DNA of 64,000 nt, taken from NCBI GenBank assembly GCA_041675005.1, contig JBAYUQ010000014.1, positions 1 through 64,000 of the forward strand, given 5' to 3'. The notes under the pieces were generated by a model. It was not told where the DNA came from and did not search any database. It was given only the letters and a program-made list of their open reading frames with translations. The stretch is from PGYR01 sp041675005 (GTDB taxonomy: Bacteria; Bacteroidota; Ignavibacteria; Kapaibacteriales; UBA2268). The translations under genes were made by a program, and so were the position numbers. Below are positions 46,091-53,600 of this stretch, one piece after another. Each line of letters starts with the position of its first letter. Position 1 is the first letter of the stretch.

Positions 46091-46939
46091 TTATTTTTCT
46101 ATCGAAGTTTCCCATCCGTCATAGTCACCATTTAGTTCTTGGGCTTTTTCCCATAGTTCTAAAGTGTATTCGTCAATTTCTTCATATCCAACCTTGTCAA
46201 CTCTTGAAATTGAAATGACAAATTCGTATTCATTGGGCTGTTCAGTTTTGCCTTTATTTTTTGTTTCAAATCCTAAACTGGTCGTAAAACTCTCAAACCG
46301 GTCGAGTTCATTTTGTGTCTTAAAATAAATCCAATGGAAAACTTCTCTCACTTTGATCAAGTCGTCTCCACCTTTTTCAAGTTGTTCAAGAACACGTCTG
46401 TTTTGGATTACTTGCATTTGTCTTGGTAATGGATATAAAAAGTCAAAATAGCCACTCCACTCTTTATCTGGCTTATGTCCAAAATCAAATTCGTACTTTG
46501 GAAATGCTGCCATTGTCGAGGCAACTTCTTTTTCCATAAGAATCGTGTTTTCACCGAAAAAATAAAGGTCTCGAAATCCGTTTGAAGTCAGGCGTCCTAC
46601 AAAAGTGTAATTCAGCTTATTGTTATTAAACGCTTTAATTATTTCATCTTCGATTTGCCATAGGTCGTCTGCATCTTCATTACTTGAAAGTCCATCTTCT
46701 CTTGGATTTGGCATTTTAATAGAAACATAAACGACATTATCCTGACCATTTACTGGTGCAATGTTGATTAAGTTCAAGTCGGTCGCAATTGAACTCAATT
46801 CGTCATTTACGTTTGAAAAGTAAAAAGTCCAATCTGGCTGGTAATCAGATTTCTTTTCTGTCTGTCCGATTAGTTTACTTAAAAATCCCATGATTATTAT
46901 TCCAATTGATAGTATCGTTAGTAAAATTCTCTTAATCAT
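46091..46939 (-). CDS. DUF695 plus RraB-like fusion protein with N-terminal membrane segment
   Basis: The frame opens at 46972, but the ATG at 46939 begins a natural membrane segment (MIKRILLTILSIGIIIMGFL), giving 282 residues. After it comes a DUF695-like domain (about 38-145, with WTFYFSNVNDELSS). A RraB/DUF1260-like domain (about 150-260) follows, recognisable by WSGYFDFLYPLPRQMQ, the VLEQLEKGGDDLIKVREVFHWIYFKT segment and LGFETK. RraB inhibits RNase E in proteobacteria, but such DUF695-RraB proteins are of unknown function and seen in accessory regions. The membrane anchor is unexpected. It appears inserted in the sugar operon. Confidence 0.7.
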   Translation of the reverse strand: MIKRILLTILSIGIIIMGFLSKLIGQTEKKSDYQPDWTFYFSNVNDELSSIATDLNLINIAPVNGQDNVVYVSIKMPNPREDGLSSNEDADDLWQIEDEIIKAFNNNKLNYTFVGRLTSNGFRDLYFFGENTILMEKEVASTMAAFPKYEFDFGHKPDKEWSGYFDFLYPLPRQMQVIQNRRVLEQLEKGGDDLIKVREVFHWIYFKTQNELDRFESFTTSLGFETKNKGKTEQPNEYEFVISISRVDKVGYEEIDEYTLELWEKAQELNGDYDGWETSIEK

Positions 46940-46949
46940 ATGTTCATAT

Positions 46950-46985
46950 TTTGAGCTGGTTGTAGGTAACATTTATATATAACCA
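46950..46985. repeat. Short AT-rich palindrome with TGTAGGTAACA box upstream of the RraB-fusion gene
   Basis: GGTTGTAGGTAACATT runs into TTATATATAACC, with the ends inverted. On the minus strand it reads TGTTACCTACAACC, resembling the TGTTA boxes at 46074 and 47163. It lies between the gene start and cassette site 2. Confidence 0.3.
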
Positions 46986-47112
46986 ATTTACGAAATTTAT
47001 AACATTTTCTTTGTAAACATCATTATATCCAGCTGTATTCCTATAGTAAAAATGATTATTTTCATTAATTGAGTATATCCAACAAGTGTAAAGTTATTAC
47101 TAAAGTTCATTA

Positions 47113-47172
47113 GAAGCAAAAAGCTTCAAGATTGCACGTCAGCCAGCCTGACACAAAACCAATGTTATGTGG
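47113..47172. repeat. Cassette-type site 2 (two hairpins and TGTTA box) after the DUF4279-like gene
   Basis: The segment holds the hairpins GAAGC-N5-GCTTC (47113-47127) and GTCAG-N5-CTGAC (47138-47152), the phrases TTGCAC and AGCCAGCC, and AATGTTATGTGG (47161-47172). It covers the last codons of the gene at 47165. The shared parts appear in the same order as in site 1. Confidence 0.35.
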
Positions 47173-47557
47173 TCGTGCTTTCTTCCGTCTTATTTGTCCA
47201 ACAGTCGATGTTCATGTGAATTCCACTTTGTCCAAGTCTTGCCATTTCTTGAGGATGAAATTCCATTCCGCATTGTTGTTCAAATTCGTAAAGCATCCAA
47301 AACAGAATTTTATCTCTTGTCACACCAAGTTTTTCAAGTTCAGCAAATTTCGGCTCTAAAATGTCAAGAAAATTTTTAATAAAATCAAAGTATGGATCTG
47401 TTTCAAGTTCTGTCACCATATACATCCATGTGCTATACCTGTCTTTCGAAATCTTGTCCTTTTCGTTTTCTTTAGGCTGAAGTCCCAATAGTTCTGTCAC
47501 GCTATTATAGGTTTCAGGGTTATTGTCAGTATCTATGAATAGTTGATAGTATTTCAT
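47165..47557 (-). CDS. DUF4279-like protein
   Basis: A 130-residue soluble protein. The pattern fits DUF4279: WMYMVTELETDPYFDFIKNFLDILEPKFAELEKLGVTRDKILFWMLYEFEQQCGMEF and then GIHMNIDCW. Such small acidic proteins are often found in accessory islands and resemble immunity proteins of polymorphic toxins, but no toxin gene is adjacent. It lies alone on the minus strand in the same interrupted region as the RraB fusion. The start MKYYQLFID is natural. Confidence 0.6.
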   Translation of the reverse strand: MKYYQLFIDTDNNPETYNSVTELLGLQPKENEKDKISKDRYSTWMYMVTELETDPYFDFIKNFLDILEPKFAELEKLGVTRDKILFWMLYEFEQQCGMEFHPQEMARLGQSGIHMNIDCWTNKTEESTTT

Positions 47558-47661
47558 TTTCTTGCTGTGTAAATCTATAATTTAAATTTACACTTTTCTA
47601 TATTCGGAAACAAAAAATATTAATCAGTAGTGCTTATAATTCCCATTGTTTGCCTCTAAGT

Positions 47662-48672
47662 TTACAGCTCGACTAGTTTACCATTATTTTTGATTGAAAT
47701 CTCGGCTGCTTCTAATAGCTGAACAACATATAATCCTGAAGTACCATCAGTGATAGTTGCTTTTCCAGCTTTCACACATTCGTAGAAATGGTCAACTTCT
47801 GTTTTCAGAGCTTCTTTGTTCTCCACTCTTGGTGAATACATATCGCCTGTGCGGTATTGTATCAGAGTGTCGTATATTTCCTCACGATTCTGAATACTAA
47901 CACCGGTATCGTATATTTTCAATTTTTCGTCCGTACTCATATCGTTGAACACGAGCATTTTCTTACTGCCACCAACTATTATCTGACGGATTTTCACTGG
48001 CGACATCCAATTCACATTGAAATGTGCCATTGTATTATCTTCAAAATGAACGGTGATATAAGCTATACTTTCTATCTCTTTTGTTCCATATTTCTCCAAC
48101 GCTTTTCCAGTTGCATTCACAGCTATTGGCTTTTTGCCGATGCAATAATGCAGAATAGAGAAATCGTGCGGAGCCAAATCCCACACTACGTTTATATCAT
48201 GTTGGAACAGTCCCAAATTAACACGTATAGAATCAAAGTAACGGAAATCACCAAGCTCTCCATTGTCTATCAGGTCTTTTATTTTCTGCACGGCAGGCGT
48301 GTAGATATAAGTATGATCTACGTGGAGTTGCACGTTGTTCTTCTCGGCAGCTTCTATTAGCTTGCGAGCAGTTGCCGATGAATCAGTCAATGGCTTTTCT
48401 ACCCAAGCGTGCTTACCAGCTTCCAGAGCTGCTAGAGCTATCTCGTAGTGAGTATTAACAGGTGTTGCGATAGCGACAGCGTCGATTGAGCTATCGGCCA
48501 TTATTTCGTTATAATCGCTAGTCGTCTTAGCCTCTGGGTACATTGTAGCAAACTTGTCTAGCTGCTTTTGGTCGGTATCACAAGCGTAAGCCAGCTCCCA
48601 GTCTTTTGATTGGTAGAAGTTCCTAAGTAAGTGAGTTCCCCAATATCCGCACCCTATAACTGCAATTTTCAT
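47662..48672 (-). CDS. Gfo/Idh/MocA-family sugar-nucleotide dehydrogenase (WlbA-like)
   Basis: A 336-residue NAD-dependent enzyme with the Rossmann motif GCGYWG (7-12), the catalytic EKP motif (E92-K93-P94) and the C-terminal substrate domain with DHTYIYTPAVQKIKDLI. Members such as WlbA oxidise UDP-N-acetyl-glucuronate at C3, and the next step uses a DegT aminotransferase like the one at 43608. The two are on the same strand, separated only by the acyltransferase and by two accessory genes, so they were probably one operon. A TAnnTTTG promoter lies upstream. Confidence 0.88.
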   Translation of the reverse strand: MKIAVIGCGYWGTHLLRNFYQSKDWELAYACDTDQKQLDKFATMYPEAKTTSDYNEIMADSSIDAVAIATPVNTHYEIALAALEAGKHAWVEKPLTDSSATARKLIEAAEKNNVQLHVDHTYIYTPAVQKIKDLIDNGELGDFRYFDSIRVNLGLFQHDINVVWDLAPHDFSILHYCIGKKPIAVNATGKALEKYGTKEIESIAYITVHFEDNTMAHFNVNWMSPVKIRQIIVGGSKKMLVFNDMSTDEKLKIYDTGVSIQNREEIYDTLIQYRTGDMYSPRVENKEALKTEVDHFYECVKAGKATITDGTSGLYVVQLLEAAEISIKNNGKLVEL

Positions 48673-48706
48673 AGATTTCCGATGATTATTTTTTATTTTG
48701 GTAATA

Positions 48707-48714
48707 CAAAGTTA
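48707..48714 (-). promoter_or_regulatory. -7 promoter element TAACTTTG for the dehydrogenase gene
   Basis: Read on the minus strand this matches TAnnTTTG and lies 34 bases before the ATG at 48672. The 91-base divergent region also has to drive the M15 peptidase gene on the plus strand. Confidence 0.45.
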
Positions 48715-48763
48715 ACGGCTATTCGTATATTATTAAAATCAATTATTAAATAATAGTAAAACA

Positions 48764-49366
48764 ATGAGAAAGATTATACTTTTATTAGTCATTTTAGTTT
48801 CAATTAATCTACTCGGAGGCGGCTTGACTATAGTAGATAGCAAAATGAGTTTTGAGGAAGCAACGAAGGGAACGAAAGCACCAAAAGAATTATTAGATTC
48901 GATTGTTCTTCTAGATGTTGTATATTATTCGACTGACAAGAAAAAGCACCAAGGACAGATATTAGTTCACAAGACCGTAGAAGAAGATGTAAAGTACTTC
49001 TTCCAAATGACAGTGGAAGAGAAATTCCCTATAAAGCAGGTGGTACCGATTGTATCTTATGCATGGAGTGATGACGCATCTATGAGTGCTAATAACTCAT
49101 CAGCGTTTAACTACCGATTCATAGCTGGTACTACCCGCTTGTCTAACCATTCTTACGGAAAAGCAATAGATATAAACCCATATTTCAACCCAGTTATTTA
49201 CAAAGACCCACCAAGTACATCACCGAAAGGGGCTAAATATAAGCCGGGTAATCCAGGGGTTTTTACTGCAGATAGCCGAATAGTAAAAGAGATGAAAAAA
49301 CGTGGCTGGAGATGGGGCGGCGATTGGACTTCTCTTAAAGATTATCATCACTTTGATAAGCCGTAA
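48764..49366 (+). CDS. Exported M15-family peptidoglycan peptidase
   Basis: A 200-residue protein with a signal peptide (about 1-17) and an M15-type (VanY/Hedgehog-fold, M15C) domain. The zinc site is visible as H and D in SNHSYGKAIDINP and the final His in YHHFDKP, with the usual WRWGGDW segment between. Such enzymes cut D-Ala-D-Ala or related bonds of peptidoglycan. The region upstream of the zinc site includes RFIAGTTRLSNH, as usual. It stands alone and is followed by repeat D. Confidence 0.88.
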   Translation: MRKIILLLVILVSINLLGGGLTIVDSKMSFEEATKGTKAPKELLDSIVLLDVVYYSTDKKKHQGQILVHKTVEEDVKYFFQMTVEEKFPIKQVVPIVSYAWSDDASMSANNSSAFNYRFIAGTTRLSNHSYGKAIDINPYFNPVIYKDPPSTSPKGAKYKPGNPGVFTADSRIVKEMKKRGWRWGGDWTSLKDYHHFDKP

Positions 49367-49432
49367 AGATAAAACGATTTATTAAACAAGAAAGAAAAAG
49401 GAAAAGAAACTTAAGAACGGCGATAGAAGAAG

Positions 49433-49630
49433 ATTCCCCTCTTTAAGCGTAGCGAAAGAGGGGTGGCAGCTTTAGCTGACGGGGTGTTAAAACGAGTAAG
49501 AAGACCGTATAGAGAAAAGTATAAAATTAGAATCAAGAACCAGATAAACACAAATTTCGTGAATATGTATTAATACCCCGTCAGACACACTGCGTGAGTC
49601 TGCCACCCCTTTTCAAAAAAAGAGGAATTT
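49433..49630. repeat. MITE-like repeat element, copy D
   Basis: A 198-base copy with the ATTCCCCTCTTTAAGC left block, hairpins, a diverged but alignable interior, and the right block CTGCCACCCC..AGAGGAATTT. Unlike copies A-C it is not next to any cyclase sequence. It fills most of the 296-base gap between 49367 and 49662. Confidence 0.7.
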
Positions 49631-49662
49631 CCTTCATTCAATCAGTCGTAAACCCTTTTTAA

Positions 49663-50214
49663 TTATCTCAATTTAGTAGGTCGTTTATCTTCGTCTTTGA
49701 TAGTTGACATTAGAGATTGGATAACCCTTTCTATTTGCTCTAGTGTATCGCTATCAGTGATTTCTCCGTTAGTGTTAACTTTCCCTTTGGCGCCTTGTAT
49801 TAATAGCTTTGATTCTTCGGGGAGTACTGTCTCAATTGTTGTCAGAATCAAACTCAGTGACTCGAAAGCTTTCTCTCCCGAAGCGGCAGCAATAATCATA
49901 GCAGTTGGTTTGTGAGAAAAAATCGTTGTTGATACGCACCATTCGATAGCATTTTTCAAACTACCTGGAATACTGAATACATATTCAGGAGTACAGAATA
50001 TTATTCCATCGGCATTTACGATTCTATTTCTGAAGTCTAATACTTCTCTTGGTAACTCTTCATCTGTTATACTAGGATTGAAATGCGGCAGTTTTTCAAT
50101 TCCATCGAATATCTCTAATTCAAATATATTTTCGAATTTTAACTTAATATGATTTAATATTTTGTGGCTAGTAGAGTTAGGTTTCGTGCTACCTGATATT
50201 GCTAATATTTTCAT
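49663..50214 (-). CDS. NADPH-dependent FMN reductase (flavodoxin-like)
   Basis: A 183-residue cytoplasmic flavoprotein with the phosphate-binding loop SGSTKPNSTS (7-16) and the CTPEYVFSIPGSLKNAIEWC segment typical of NADPH-dependent FMN reductases (FMN_red). These reduce flavins, quinones or chromate. Two Cys residues occur near 95-115, but no conserved pair is implied. The gene is isolated on the minus strand. The product could also be an NADPH:quinone oxidoreductase of the same fold. Confidence 0.85.
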   Translation of the reverse strand: MKILAISGSTKPNSTSHKILNHIKLKFENIFELEIFDGIEKLPHFNPSITDEELPREVLDFRNRIVNADGIIFCTPEYVFSIPGSLKNAIEWCVSTTIFSHKPTAMIIAAASGEKAFESLSLILTTIETVLPEESKLLIQGAKGKVNTNGEITDSDTLEQIERVIQSLMSTIKDEDKRPTKLR

Positions 50215-50300
50215 GCTGTTTTTTGATAATTAAGTTTTTAAAGACTAACTCTTAATATTGAAATACTGAAAAAGACTCAACGAAAAACAATCAAATTTCG

Positions 50301-50308
50301 TATATTTG
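50301..50308 (+). promoter_or_regulatory. -7 promoter element TATATTTG for the sialidase-like gene
   Basis: This is an exact TAnnTTTG match, 32 bases before the ATG at 50341, in the divergent region with the FMN reductase gene. Confidence 0.55.
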
Positions 50309-50340
50309 TTATAATATACTATGAATTAAGCACATCAAAC

Positions 50341-51903
50341 ATGAAAATCCTATTTTATATAATTATTCTATCTACCTTTATAGTTAATATACAAAAAGCC
50401 ATAGCACAGAATGTATTGGTCTCGAAAATAGGTCAACCTAATGAGCCATCAATTATGATGGACTATAATAATCCTAATATACTAGTTGCAGGAGCTAACC
50501 TAAATTACGTCTATACATCAAATGATGGAGGTAACACTTGGAAATTAAAGTCAATGAACTCAACATACGGAGTTTGGGGAGACCCAGTAATAGATGTTGA
50601 TACTGAAGGAAACTTTTATTTCTTTCATCTTTCTAATATGCCAGGTGGCAATTGGATAGATAGGATAGTATGTCAAAAATCTGAGAACAAAGGTGATACT
50701 TGGTCTAATGGTTCTTTCACTGGGTTGGATGGGACTAAAGCACAAGATAAACAATGGAGTGCGATAGATAGAACTAATAATAATATCTATCTAACTTGGA
50801 CAGAATTTGATAAATATGGTAGTAGTAATAAAGCCGATAGTAGCCGAATATTATTCTCTAAATCTTTGGATGGTGGTGAAACATGGTCAGCATCTAAGAA
50901 AATAAATCAAGTTTCTGGTGATTGTATTGATAATGATAAAACTGTAGAAGGAGCCGTTCCTGCTGTAGGCCCTAATGGTGAAATATATGTTTCTTGGGCT
51001 GGTCCTGAGGGATTAGTTTTCAATCGCTCTACCGATGAAGGAGAAACATGGTTAACTGAAGATATTTTGGTGGATTCATTTCCAGGTGGTTGGGCTTATG
51101 ATATACCTGGTATACTGAGATGTAATGGTTTACCAATAACAAAATGTGACATTAGTGGAGGTGCTAATCATGGTACAATATATATTAATTGGTCCGATCA
51201 GAAGAATGGAGTAAATAATACTGATATTTGGCTTATAAAATCAACCGATGGTGGTAATACTTGGTCAGAATCAATTAGAGTAAATGATGATAATTCAGAG
51301 AAACATCAGTTTTTAACTTGGATGGATATAGACCAAACTAATGGAAATGTATTCTTCGTTTTCTATGATAGAAGAAATTATGAAGATACTAGAACAGATG
51401 TATATATGGCGATATCTACTGATGGTGGAACAACATTCAAGAATACTCGCATAAGTGAATCAGCATTCGTACCAGATGATGGAGTATTTTTTGGAGATTA
51501 TACTAATATCGTAGCTCATAATAATATAGTTCGTCCAATATGGACAAGATTTGATTCTGGTCAATTGAGCATCTGGACAAATGTTACTCCTTTAGAAAAA
51601 ATCATTAGTTCAGTTGAAAATGACAATATCTCAAATACTAATGACACTCAACTTTATCCAAATCCAACTCCGAATGTAAGCTATGTCTCATTCAAACTAC
51701 ATGAGTCGTCGAGTATAAAGTTAGAACTATTTGATGAAAAAGGGAAAATAATAAAGACAATTATTGATAATGAAAATATGGGATATGGCGGACACATAGT
51801 ACCCATTAATCTGAACAAACTTAATCTGTCATCAGGTTCATATTATTATAAATTATCTATAAATGGGAAAGTTGAAACACTGAAAACAATACTAATGAAA
51901 TAA
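50341..51903 (+). CDS. T9SS-exported sialidase-fold (BNR/Asp-box) protein
   Basis: A 520-residue secreted protein with a signal peptide (about 1-22), a beta-propeller with at least five Asp-box repeats (SNDGGNTWK, SLDGGETWS, STDEGETWL, STDGGNTWS and STDGGTTF), and a T9SS C-terminal sorting domain (about 440-520) with LYPNPTPN and a final KTILMK. The fold is that of exo-sialidases, but the arginine triad and nucleophile Tyr of true sialidases cannot be confirmed by eye, so it may only bind glycans or be an enzyme of another type. The downstream PPK2 gene starts 63 bases later. Confidence 0.82.
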   Translation: MKILFYIIILSTFIVNIQKAIAQNVLVSKIGQPNEPSIMMDYNNPNILVAGANLNYVYTSNDGGNTWKLKSMNSTYGVWGDPVIDVDTEGNFYFFHLSNMPGGNWIDRIVCQKSENKGDTWSNGSFTGLDGTKAQDKQWSAIDRTNNNIYLTWTEFDKYGSSNKADSSRILFSKSLDGGETWSASKKINQVSGDCIDNDKTVEGAVPAVGPNGEIYVSWAGPEGLVFNRSTDEGETWLTEDILVDSFPGGWAYDIPGILRCNGLPITKCDISGGANHGTIYINWSDQKNGVNNTDIWLIKSTDGGNTWSESIRVNDDNSEKHQFLTWMDIDQTNGNVFFVFYDRRNYEDTRTDVYMAISTDGGTTFKNTRISESAFVPDDGVFFGDYTNIVAHNNIVRPIWTRFDSGQLSIWTNVTPLEKIISSVENDNISNTNDTQLYPNPTPNVSYVSFKLHESSSIKLELFDEKGKIIKTIIDNENMGYGGHIVPINLNKLNLSSGSYYYKLSINGKVETLKTILMK

Positions 51904-51966
51904 CTAAATTGAAAATGAAAAACTGTTATACAAAGCAAAAACCTAATAAAAACAAGATAGGTAAAA

Positions 51967-52815
51967 ATGAAATTTACTAAAGAGCAATTACTTCAAGCAA
52001 AAACAAGAAGAGATCTCAAGAACATCGCAAATGAGCATGGAGTTCCTATATCAAAAGCATTAAATAAGTTGAAATACGAATCAACATTAGCGCAATTGCA
52101 ATCTGAATTTGTTGACTTACAAAAGTGGATAGCTAAAAATAAAATGAGAGTGGCTATACTATTCGAAGGTAGAGATGCTTCGGGTAAAGGTGGTTCTATA
52201 AAGAGATTCAAAGAACATTTGAACCCTAGAACATCGCGTGTAGTTGCGCTAACAAAGCCAACTGAAGTAGAACAAGGTCAGTGGTACTTCCGTCGTTATA
52301 TTAAGGTATTACCTAATCCTGGGGAGGTTGTTTTCTTTGACCGTAGTTGGTACAACAGGGCTGTAGTCGAGCCAGTAATGGGGTTCTGTACAAAAAAGCA
52401 GTACGATAAATTCATGATGCAAGTACCAGAGTTTGAGCACTTATTATATGAAGATAATCATAAAATAATAAAGTTTTGGTTCTCCGTTTCCAAAGGGGAA
52501 CAAGCTGAAAGATTTGATTCTAGATTAAGCGACCCATTGAAAAATTGGAAATTCAGTCCAGTCGATATGAAAGGACAAGAGCTTTGGGATGACTACACTC
52601 ATTATAAAGAACAGATGTTTAGTAAAACCCATACTAATTTTAGTCCATGGATAATAGTAAAGGCAAATGACAAGAAGCAAGCTAGACTTGAAAGTATGAG
52701 ATATATACTATCTCAATTTGACTATGAAGGCAAGGGGAGTTCTGGTATATCATTACTCCCTGATCCAAATGTAGTGATGCGTTTTAACAGAAGTGTAATT
52801 CAATTAGATGTTTAG
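51967..52815 (+). CDS. ppk2: Polyphosphate kinase 2, copy 1
   Basis: A 282-residue P-loop kinase that uses polyphosphate to phosphorylate nucleotides. It shows Walker A GRDASGKGG (68-76, K74), the lid arginines in FRRYIK, and Walker B FFDRSWYNR with D125. The GKGGSIKR form is that of class I PPK2 enzymes, which prefer nucleoside diphosphates to give triphosphates; this is inference from the motif. The N-terminal helix-rich region is usual. It is followed after eight bases by a second, diverged PPK2 gene. Confidence 0.9.
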   Translation: MKFTKEQLLQAKTRRDLKNIANEHGVPISKALNKLKYESTLAQLQSEFVDLQKWIAKNKMRVAILFEGRDASGKGGSIKRFKEHLNPRTSRVVALTKPTEVEQGQWYFRRYIKVLPNPGEVVFFDRSWYNRAVVEPVMGFCTKKQYDKFMMQVPEFEHLLYEDNHKIIKFWFSVSKGEQAERFDSRLSDPLKNWKFSPVDMKGQELWDDYTHYKEQMFSKTHTNFSPWIIVKANDKKQARLESMRYILSQFDYEGKGSSGISLLPDPNVVMRFNRSVIQLDV

Positions 52816-52823
52816 AGGAAAAA

Positions 52824-53600
52824 ATGAGTGAAATAGAATTAACAGATGAAGATGTGGAATTATTAAACTCCAAAGATGGTTTAATGGCTTTACTAAGAAG
52901 AAAGAAAACCAATTTGAAAAAATCACTCGAAGAAGTTAAATATTCAGTTGCCTTCAAAGAGAAGCAAGAAGAAATGATAAATCTACAAAACTGGGTGATA
53001 AAGAATGATAAGAAAATTGTCATACTATTTGAAGGACGTGATGCTGCAGGCAAGGGTGGTGCAATCCGAAGAGTTACAGAGCACATTAACCCTAGACACT
53101 TCAGAATAGTTGCCTTGAACATACCAACAGAGGACGAGCGGAAACAATGGTTCTTTCAGAGATATATCAATAAATTGCCTAAGCCGGGAGAGATGGTACT
53201 TTTTGACAGAAGTTGGTACAACAGAGCTGTTGTAGAACCTGTAAATGGTTTCTGTACGGAACACGAATATAAAATATTCATGGGGCAAGTAAATCAATTT
53301 GAGAAAATGCTAGTAGAATCTGACACATTCCTCATCAAAATTTACTTCTCAATAACTAAAGAAGAGCAAGGCCGACGGTTTGAAGACATCAGAATAAATC
53401 CATCAAAAAGATGGAAGTTGACAGAAGTTGATGAGAAATCGCGAGAGCTTTGGGATGAATATACAACTTACAAGAAGAAAATGTTCGAGAAAACTGATTC
53501 AGATCATGCTCCTTGGAAAATAGTAGATGCTAATAACAAACCCAAAGCAAGGCTAGAGGTAATCAATCATATACTTGATACTATTCCGTATGATGGTTAG
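52824..53600 (+). CDS. ppk2: Polyphosphate kinase 2, copy 2
   Basis: A 258-residue paralogue of the preceding kinase with Walker A GRDAAGKGG (71-79, K77), the RYINKLPKPGE lid and DRSWYNR with D128. It has a different N-terminus (MSEIELTDEDVELLNSK). A good AGAGGA site lies before the ATG, which is unusual for this genome. The eight-base gap means both are translated from one mRNA. They may differ in nucleotide or in direction of reaction, or form a heteromer. The stop is directly against the convergent gene at 53601. Confidence 0.9.
   Translation: MSEIELTDEDVELLNSKDGLMALLRRKKTNLKKSLEEVKYSVAFKEKQEEMINLQNWVIKNDKKIVILFEGRDAAGKGGAIRRVTEHINPRHFRIVALNIPTEDERKQWFFQRYINKLPKPGEMVLFDRSWYNRAVVEPVNGFCTEHEYKIFMGQVNQFEKMLVESDTFLIKIYFSITKEEQGRRFEDIRINPSKRWKLTEVDEKSRELWDEYTTYKKKMFEKTDSDHAPWKIVDANNKPKARLEVINHILDTIPYDG

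Noticed and set aside
47857..48360. 167-residue plus-strand frame
   Set aside because: It lies antisense to the dehydrogenase gene and shows no protein-like pattern.
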